64,000 bases of DNA from Paenibacillus silvestris (lineage in GTDB: Bacteria > Bacillota > Bacilli > Paenibacillales > NBRC-103111): assembly GCF_009882985.1 (NCBI RefSeq), contig NZ_WTUZ01000022.1, positions 719,065 to 783,064 on the forward strand, given 5' to 3'. Position numbers and translations under genes: made by a program. The notes beneath the pieces are model-generated. The model was given only the letters and a program-made list of their open reading frames with translations. It had not been told where the DNA came from and did not search any database. Position 1 is the first letter of the stretch. Every line of letters starts with the position of its first letter. Below, one piece after another: positions 59,619-64,000 of this stretch.

Positions 59619-60851
59619 ATGTCAGATTCAAGTTCAACACGCAATCATACGGTTTATGCTATTTTATTCTCGATCTCTCTAGTCCATTTATTGAATGATG
59701 CCATTCAATCCGTTATACCAGCAGTGTTCCCGATACTTCATAATTCGCTGCAGTTGAGCTTTACCCAAATCGGGTGGATCGCTTTTACACTGAACGTAAC
59801 AGCTTCCATGTTCCAGCCCTTGATTGGGCTTTATACAGACGCAAAACCAAAGCCGTTTTTATTGCCCGCAGGTGTATTTTTCTCTTTATTAGGTGTCATT
59901 TTGCTCGCCGTAGCGTCTTCGTTCACTCAGGTGCTCGGGGCTGTTGTGCTTGTGGGTCTAGGCTCCTCTGTACTTCATCCTGAAGCATCACGCGTTGCTT
60001 ACTTAGCTGCTGGTCCTCGCAGAGGATTGGCGCAGTCGATTTTCCAAACAGGCGGTAATATCGGGCAAGCGCTTGCTCCCATTTTTACAGCGCTCATTTT
60101 CGTTCCATTCGGTCAGTTCGGAATCATTTGGTTTTCGTTTGTCGCGGCAGCAGCGATTGTCGTTCAATTTTTCGTGGCCAAATGGTATCGTAATGCGGGC
60201 AGCAGCCGGTCAGCGGCATCAAGTAAAGCCTTTGTTAGCAAGCAGCCTCTGCCGCGTAAAACCGTCACTTATGCCATTTCGATTTTGATCATGCTCTTAT
60301 TTTCCAAGTTTGTTTATGTGGCCAGCATGACTGGTTTCTACGCTTTTTACTTGATAGAACACAATCAACTTTCCGTTGAAAAAGCACAGCTATTCCTATT
60401 CACTTTGCTTGCCGCTGGAGCAGTTGGTACATTCTTAGGCGGCCCGCTTGCGGATCGATTCGGCAGAAGAAACATGATCTGGTTTTCCATTTTGGGAACG
60501 GCTCCGTTTTCGCTGCTATTGCCATATGCCAATTTGTTTTGGGCTGGCGTGTTGTGTGCTTGCATTGGATTCATTCTGCTATCCGGTTTCTCCGTCATTG
60601 TCGTTTATGCGCAGGAACTTCTGCCTGGCAAAGTAGGGACGGTATCCGGCTTATTCTTCGGCTTAGCTTTCGGGTTAGGCGGGATTGGTTCAGCCGTGCT
60701 AGGTACGCTTGCGGATGCAACCAGCATCTCGTTTGTTATTAAACTCTGCGCTTTCTTGCCTCTAATCGGGCTGTTGGCTGCTTTCCTTCCTTCTGATAAA
60801 AAATTGAACATGACGCAAGTTGAATTACCGCAAAACGTTGCAAAAGCCTGA
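59619..60851 (+). CDS. MFS transporter, fosmidomycin-resistance (Fsr) type
   Basis: 410 residues, twelve helices. LLNDAIQSVIPAVFPILHNS and VGLGSSVLHPEASRVAYLAA are typical of Fsr-like exporters; the loop GGPLADRFGRRNMIWFSILG is the MFS motif of the second half. It probably exports a drug or metabolite. It lies 57 bases after the GntR gene and 21 bases before the ABC ATPase gene. Confidence 0.9.
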   Translation: MSDSSSTRNHTVYAILFSISLVHLLNDAIQSVIPAVFPILHNSLQLSFTQIGWIAFTLNVTASMFQPLIGLYTDAKPKPFLLPAGVFFSLLGVILLAVASSFTQVLGAVVLVGLGSSVLHPEASRVAYLAAGPRRGLAQSIFQTGGNIGQALAPIFTALIFVPFGQFGIIWFSFVAAAAIVVQFFVAKWYRNAGSSRSAASSKAFVSKQPLPRKTVTYAISILIMLLFSKFVYVASMTGFYAFYLIEHNQLSVEKAQLFLFTLLAAGAVGTFLGGPLADRFGRRNMIWFSILGTAPFSLLLPYANLFWAGVLCACIGFILLSGFSVIVVYAQELLPGKVGTVSGLFFGLAFGLGGIGSAVLGTLADATSISFVIKLCAFLPLIGLLAAFLPSDKKLNMTQVELPQNVAKA

Positions 60852-60872
60852 TTAATTAAGAGGTGAAACGGA

Positions 60873-61664
60873 ATGACACCAATTATTGAAATGAACAACG
60901 TCTCCTGGTATAGAGATAATAAAACGATATTGAACCAAGTGGACTGGCAGGTGACCAAAAATGAGCACTGGGCCGTACTCGGTTTGAACGGTTCAGGCAA
61001 GACGACCATTCTGAATATGATTAATGGTTATATCTGGCCTAGCCAGGGGCAAATGGCTGTACTTGGTCACCCGTTTGGAACGGTGGATCTAAGGGATCTG
61101 CGCAAAATGATTGGCTGGGTGAGTTCATCCCTGCAGGAGAAGCTATATGCCTCTGATAAAACGCAGCATGTCGTTATAAGCGGTAAACATGCTTCAATCG
61201 GGCTGTATGAGAAACCGAGCATGGCAGATTTCGAACAAGCCAAAGAGCATATGCAGCGGCTTAATTGTTTGCATTTATATGACCGGACTTATCAATCATG
61301 CTCACAAGGTGAGAAGCAAAAGCTACTAATCGCACGTGCTCTCATGGCCTCACCGAAGCTGCTGATTCTGGATGAAGCTACGAATGGCTTAGATTTTCTT
61401 TCCCGGGAAGCTTTGCTTTCCAGCATTCAAGAATTAGCCAAAGAACCGGATGCTCCGACGTTAATATTCGTGACCCATCATATCGAAGAAATTCTTCCCG
61501 TCTTCAATCAAACTTTATTAATTCGTCGCGGTGAGGTATTTGCAAAAGGGCAGTCGCGTCATGTCTTGACAAGCGAAAGTTTATCCTCTTTTTTTGAGAC
61601 GGAGGTTGAAGTGAAATGGCAGCGTGAACGACCGTGGCTTTCGATCCCTGCGAGTGATGAGTGA
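60873..61664 (+). CDS. ABC transporter ATP-binding protein (YlmA-like)
   Basis: 263 residues. Walker A GLNGSGKTT (37-45), signature SCSQGEKQK, Walker B LLILDEATNGLD and switch His in FVTHHIEEILP are all present. The YlmA/ModF-like type works alone, with no permease gene next to it, so it may be a soluble ABC protein in repair or regulation. It follows the Fsr-type gene with a GAGGTG site. Confidence 0.93.
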   Translation: MTPIIEMNNVSWYRDNKTILNQVDWQVTKNEHWAVLGLNGSGKTTILNMINGYIWPSQGQMAVLGHPFGTVDLRDLRKMIGWVSSSLQEKLYASDKTQHVVISGKHASIGLYEKPSMADFEQAKEHMQRLNCLHLYDRTYQSCSQGEKQKLLIARALMASPKLLILDEATNGLDFLSREALLSSIQELAKEPDAPTLIFVTHHIEEILPVFNQTLLIRRGEVFAKGQSRHVLTSESLSSFFETEVEVKWQRERPWLSIPASDE

Positions 61665-61685
61665 GGTATGATTCATACAAAGTTT

Positions 61686-61722
61686 CTAAGAGCCCTTTCT
61701 TTATGGAAGTGCTCTTTATTTT
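61686..61722 (+). terminator. Terminator of the ABC gene
   Basis: AAGAGC / GCTCTT with an imperfect inner stem, then TATTTTG. Confidence 0.6.
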
Positions 61723-61732
61723 GTGGAAATTA

Positions 61733-61761
61733 TTGACATGAGCTTCTTGATAACCTACTAT
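61733..61761 (+). promoter_or_regulatory. Sigma-A promoter of the small ORF-marR unit
   Basis: TTGACA (61733-61738), 17-base spacer, TACTAT (61756-61761). Confidence 0.85.
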
Positions 61762-61765
61762 ATAT

Positions 61766-61777
61766 TTAGATATCTAA
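61766..61777. promoter_or_regulatory. MarR-type operator, copy 1
   Basis: Perfect palindrome TTAGATATCTAA directly after the -10 box. The same motif recurs at 62502-62513 and partly at 62641-62652. Confidence 0.75.
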
Positions 61778-61804
61778 TTAAATGGTGAGGAAGGAGGTTG
61801 CAGA

Positions 61805-61936
61805 ATGACATCATGCCCGATTAATCCTCGTAAATCACTACTGAAGCCCAGGTTTTTCGGCTGTCTCATCTGTTATGCGGCTGGTTGGATTTCATATTGG
61901 AATGCGAAGAGGAAAATGTCCAAAGGCCAGTATTAA
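61805..61936 (+). CDS. Small cysteine-containing protein (43 residues)
   Basis: MTSCPINPRKSLLKPRFFGC is followed by a short hydrophobic stretch (LICYAAGWISYW) and a basic tail NAKRKMSKGQY. AAGGAGG lies nine bases before ATG, a first-rate ribosome site. Three Cys and one possible membrane helix. It is the first gene under the MarR operator and lies 87 bases before marR. The family is not recognised. Confidence 0.65.
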   Translation: MTSCPINPRKSLLKPRFFGCLICYAAGWISYWNAKRKMSKGQY

Positions 61937-62023
61937 GTATACTTGCTTACAATATGTTCATCAGTGAGGTGATCGTATATAATGGCAATATAACGCTAAG
62001 CAACTTGTAAAGGGAGAACCAAC

Positions 62024-62452
62024 ATGAACGCTACACTACATGGATCTATCGGATTCTGGTTGAAGAAGAATTATCGCAATGCCTGCAATTATTTGGATCA
62101 AAGGCTAGAGGAGCAGGGTGTCACGAACTCTCAGCTCGGTGTCCTTATGATTCTATGGGAAGAAGAAGGACGGACCCAAAAAGATATGGTGCACATTTTA
62201 GGCATTCAACCGGCTTCCATGACCTTTCTTCTTCGTGGATTAGAAGATAGAGGGATGATCTATCGTGTACATGACAAGTTGGATACTCGAATCAATCGTA
62301 TTTTTTTGACGGAGAAAGGCTCATCGATCCAAGATGCTTGTTTAGCTATTGTCGAAGAGGGAGAAAGGATGATTCGCCAAGGTTTTTCCGACCAGGAGAT
62401 CGCCTTGATGCTGCATTGGATGAAGCGAGTTGACAGTAATTTTCAAATGTAA
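62024..62452 (+). CDS. MarR family regulator
   Basis: 142 residues. MarR winged helix: QKDMVHILGIQPASMTFLLR and wing VHDKLDTRINRIFLTEKGSS. The single cysteines (NACNYLD; QDACLAI) may matter for redox sensing. It lies between two copies of the palindrome TTAGATATCTAA and before an AhpD-like enzyme whose promoter carries a third, so it likely represses itself and the downstream genes. The ribosome site is AAGGGAG. Confidence 0.92.
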   Translation: MNATLHGSIGFWLKKNYRNACNYLDQRLEEQGVTNSQLGVLMILWEEEGRTQKDMVHILGIQPASMTFLLRGLEDRGMIYRVHDKLDTRINRIFLTEKGSSIQDACLAIVEEGERMIRQGFSDQEIALMLHWMKRVDSNFQM

Positions 62453-62453
62453 G

Positions 62454-62490
62454 CAGACTGACAGGTTAAGGTTACGTGCAGTCTTTTTTT
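62454..62490 (+). terminator. Terminator of marR
   Basis: AGACTG / CAGTCT, then eight T residues. Confidence 0.7.
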
Positions 62491-62501
62491 TGAATATATA
62501 G

Positions 62502-62513
62502 TTAGATATCTAA
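62502..62513. promoter_or_regulatory. MarR-type operator, copy 2
   Basis: Perfect TTAGATATCTAA in the region between marR and the AhpD-like gene. Confidence 0.7.
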
Positions 62514-62622
62514 TTAATTGTAATTCGGATTGATTTTATAATAGCTTTAATTATAGCTTATTTCATGCTAATGGTGTAGATATAGATGAAAATTTAACAA
62601 ATAAAGTTTAAATATATATTTG

Positions 62623-62651
62623 TTGACAGTCCAAAATAAGTTAGATATCAT
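62623..62651 (+). promoter_or_regulatory. Sigma-A promoter of the AhpD-like gene, overlapped by operator copy 3
   Basis: TTGACA (62623-62628), 17-base spacer, TATCAT (62646-62651). TTAGATATCATAA (62641-62653), a variant of the operator, covers the -10 box. Confidence 0.8.
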
Positions 62652-62685
62652 AATGTTTAAATCATAGAAATGGAGGAATATGGGA

Positions 62686-63375
62686 ATGAATCTTAAAAAT
62701 TCTAATTCATTGTATGAACGCAGTAATTTAAGAAGGGTTGCTGAGCTGCAGGAGATTGCACCACAAGGTTCCAAAGCATTTTTTCAATTTATGGGTGAAG
62801 CTTTTGCTGAGAAGGCTATTACTTCGAGGACGAAAGAATTAATTGCCGTTGCTGTTACGCATGTTACAGGATGTCCTTACTGTATTGATGTTCACACGGG
62901 TAAATTCAAAAAGTTGGAAGGTTCTATTGAAGAGGTAGTGGAGGCTATTCTTGTTGCAGGGGCTGTGAATGCAGAAACGGTTTTATTCCATAGTGTGAAT
63001 GCATGGAATACCATGCAGGATCTTGTTACCAATGAGCTATATGCAGCGAGCAACGCAAGTAAACTGCCGCAGGTGAAGGAAACGCGTCCAGAGACATTCG
63101 CTGCTTTCGAGCAATTCCAGTCCACGGCCATGGCGGATGGTGCTATTGATGCCAAAACGAAAGGGCTGATTGCAGTCGTCATCGCACATGTGAATGGCTG
63201 TGCTTATAGTATTGACAACCACACTAGAAAATTCAAAGAGTTGGGCGGCACAGCGGAGGAACTCATGGAAGGACTGCTAGTCGGCGGTGTTGCGAATGCA
63301 GGCTACGTCTTGACTCATGGAATTAACGCGCTCAATGCCTTTGATTATCAATCGGACGCAGTAGCCCAGAATTAG
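62686..63375 (+). CDS. Tandem carboxymuconolactone decarboxylase/AhpD-like protein
   Basis: About 229 residues formed by two CMD (AhpD) repeats. Repeat 1 has the full redox site: THVTGCPYCIDVHTGKFKKL (Cys63, Cys66, His70). Repeat 2 reads AHVNGCAYSIDNHTRKFKEL, with Cys172 and His179 but Ser175 in place of the second Cys. AhpD-type proteins act as alkylhydroperoxidases or reductants. The gene has its own promoter overlapped by the MarR operator. ATG 62686 is nine bases from GGAGG. Confidence 0.9.
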   Translation: MNLKNSNSLYERSNLRRVAELQEIAPQGSKAFFQFMGEAFAEKAITSRTKELIAVAVTHVTGCPYCIDVHTGKFKKLEGSIEEVVEAILVAGAVNAETVLFHSVNAWNTMQDLVTNELYAASNASKLPQVKETRPETFAAFEQFQSTAMADGAIDAKTKGLIAVVIAHVNGCAYSIDNHTRKFKELGGTAEELMEGLLVGGVANAGYVLTHGINALNAFDYQSDAVAQN

Positions 63376-63417
63376 TAACGAAGTTAAATCATGCTTCACG
63401 AGGGAAGGAGGCGTACA

Positions 63418-63510
63418 ATGTCCACGTTAACGATGGTTGTTGTTGGATGTTTGCTAGTCTGTTGCTGCGCATTTATCGTAATAAGTAAGATGCGTAAACG
63501 ATCGAAATGA
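63418..63510 (+). CDS. Small single-span membrane peptide (30 residues)
   Basis: MSTLTMVVVGCLLVCCCAFI is followed by VISKMRKRSK: one hydrophobic helix with four Cys and a basic tail. GGAGG lies six bases before ATG. It sits between the AhpD-like gene and the DHA2 pump. The family is not recognised. Confidence 0.6.
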   Translation: MSTLTMVVVGCLLVCCCAFIVISKMRKRSK

Positions 63511-63614
63511 AGTAAGAGCAGTTTTTGGCCAGCAATTCAACCATCTTTGGGTCTAAATCTTGCATGGCAAGGATGGTTGGATGGCTTACATCAAGATGGG
63601 AAGGTGAGTGACAG

Positions 63615-64000
63615 ATGCAACTTGAATTAAAAGGTGCTCCCTCCACAGCATCCGGAATGTATCAGGTAATGGTAATTAGTCTTGGGTTGTTTGTCATCTT
63701 TCTCGACAGTACGATTGTCAATATTGCACTGCCAACGATGATCGAACAATTTGCCATTTCATTAAAAACGGCCGCCTGGGTGATGAATGCCTACACGATG
63801 ACTGTAGCCATTTTACTCATATTTATGGGAAAGCTGGCTGATCTCTACGGGAAAAAGCGGATGTTTACACTAGGATTGATGTTGTTCATGCTCAGCTCAG
63901 TTTTGTGCGCTTTGTCTCCAAATGCTGCTTTTCTTATCGCAGCCAGAACCCTGCAAGGAATCAGTGGAGCTATGGCCATTCCCGCAAGTATGAGTCTTGT
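63615..64000 (+). CDS. DHA2 (EmrB/QacA) family MFS transporter, 3' end outside the window
   Basis: The first 128 residues of a 14-helix drug:H+ antiporter. Motifs: FLDSTIVNIALPTMIEQF, the DHA2 signature WVMNAYTMTVAILLIFMGKL and ADLYGKKRM, then ARTLQGISGAMAIPASMSLV. GAAGGTGAGTG precedes ATG. As the last gene of the MarR-associated block it is a likely efflux pump for the inducing compound. The remainder lies beyond base 64000. Confidence 0.92.
   Translation, partial: MQLELKGAPSTASGMYQVMVISLGLFVIFLDSTIVNIALPTMIEQFAISLKTAAWVMNAYTMTVAILLIFMGKLADLYGKKRMFTLGLMLFMLSSVLCALSPNAAFLIAARTLQGISGAMAIPASMSL

Overview
The window looks like chromosomal DNA of a spore-forming Gram-positive of the Paenibacillus type. 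Signs are the strong AGGAGG-type ribosome sites, A/T-rich sigma-A promoters with 17-base spacers, a CIRCE heat-shock operator, YtxG/YtxH-type stress proteins, a DUF4183 surface protein, a tiny lysine/glutamine-rich ORF behind a sigma-G-like promoter, and a YesM/YesN two-component system beside a sugar ABC transporter with AraC-type regulators. No phage, insertion sequence or CRISPR array is visible. The genus is inferred from gene content only.

Layout. 1-5.9 kb: 3' end of nrdR, a DUF4183 protein, small unknowns, htpG behind a CIRCE site, a marR-MFS efflux pair, and a possible structured RNA (5719-5937). 6-17.4 kb: a carbohydrate-type block with an AraC regulator divergent from a large FAD oxidoreductase, then a leftward operon of sensor kinase, response regulator, lipoprotein binding protein and two permeases. 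17.5-26.2 kb: small proteins, an MDR oxidoreductase, a MalT-like regulator, a lone UbiD decarboxylase, a DUF985 cupin and a DUF1796 protein. 26.2-27.8 kb: repeat-rich DNA with a 27-bp-arm hairpin, a ParE/Phd toxin-antitoxin pair and tRNA-Ala(GGC). 28-36.4 kb: small membrane proteins, VanZ, an SgrR-like pseudogene with two lesions, a TPR protein, an acyltransferase, a Gfo/Idh/MocA oxidoreductase, a run of very small genes before a DUF86 protein, and a SufR-like regulator.

36.6-47.9 kb: KDPG aldolase, ytxG/ytxH-like genes, a phosphodiester glycosidase-type protein, an XRE regulator with a LytTR-like C-terminus, a GH15 glucoamylase followed by a zinc glucose dehydrogenase, bdbC, a deacetylase lipoprotein, glutamate racemase, an M14 peptidase and tiny genes. 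48-51.2 kb: a second copy of the AraC/FAD-oxidoreductase pair, inverted relative to the first. 51.5-64 kb: AI-2E-type transporter, methionine aminopeptidase, HxlR regulator, a cysteine-free HesB-like protein coupled to a DUF1450 protein, glutathione peroxidase, a TIGR01777 epimerase, a beta-propeller phytase, a GRDP-like protein, a GntR-Fsr-ABC run, and a MarR-controlled block (small ORF, marR, tandem AhpD-like protein, small ORF, DHA2 efflux pump) linked by a repeated TTAGATATCTAA operator.

How it fits together. Much of the window senses and handles carbohydrates (two AraC/FAD modules, YesMN-ABC, MalT-like regulator, GH15 plus glucose dehydrogenase, KDPG aldolase, phytase). A second theme is redox and chemical stress (two MarR-efflux systems, AhpD-like protein, glutathione peroxidase, SufR-like regulator, HesB-like/DUF1450 pair, htpG). 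Intergenic spacers carry at least three families of short palindromic repeats. Start codons were chosen by ribosome-site spacing, so many differ from the longest possible reading frame.
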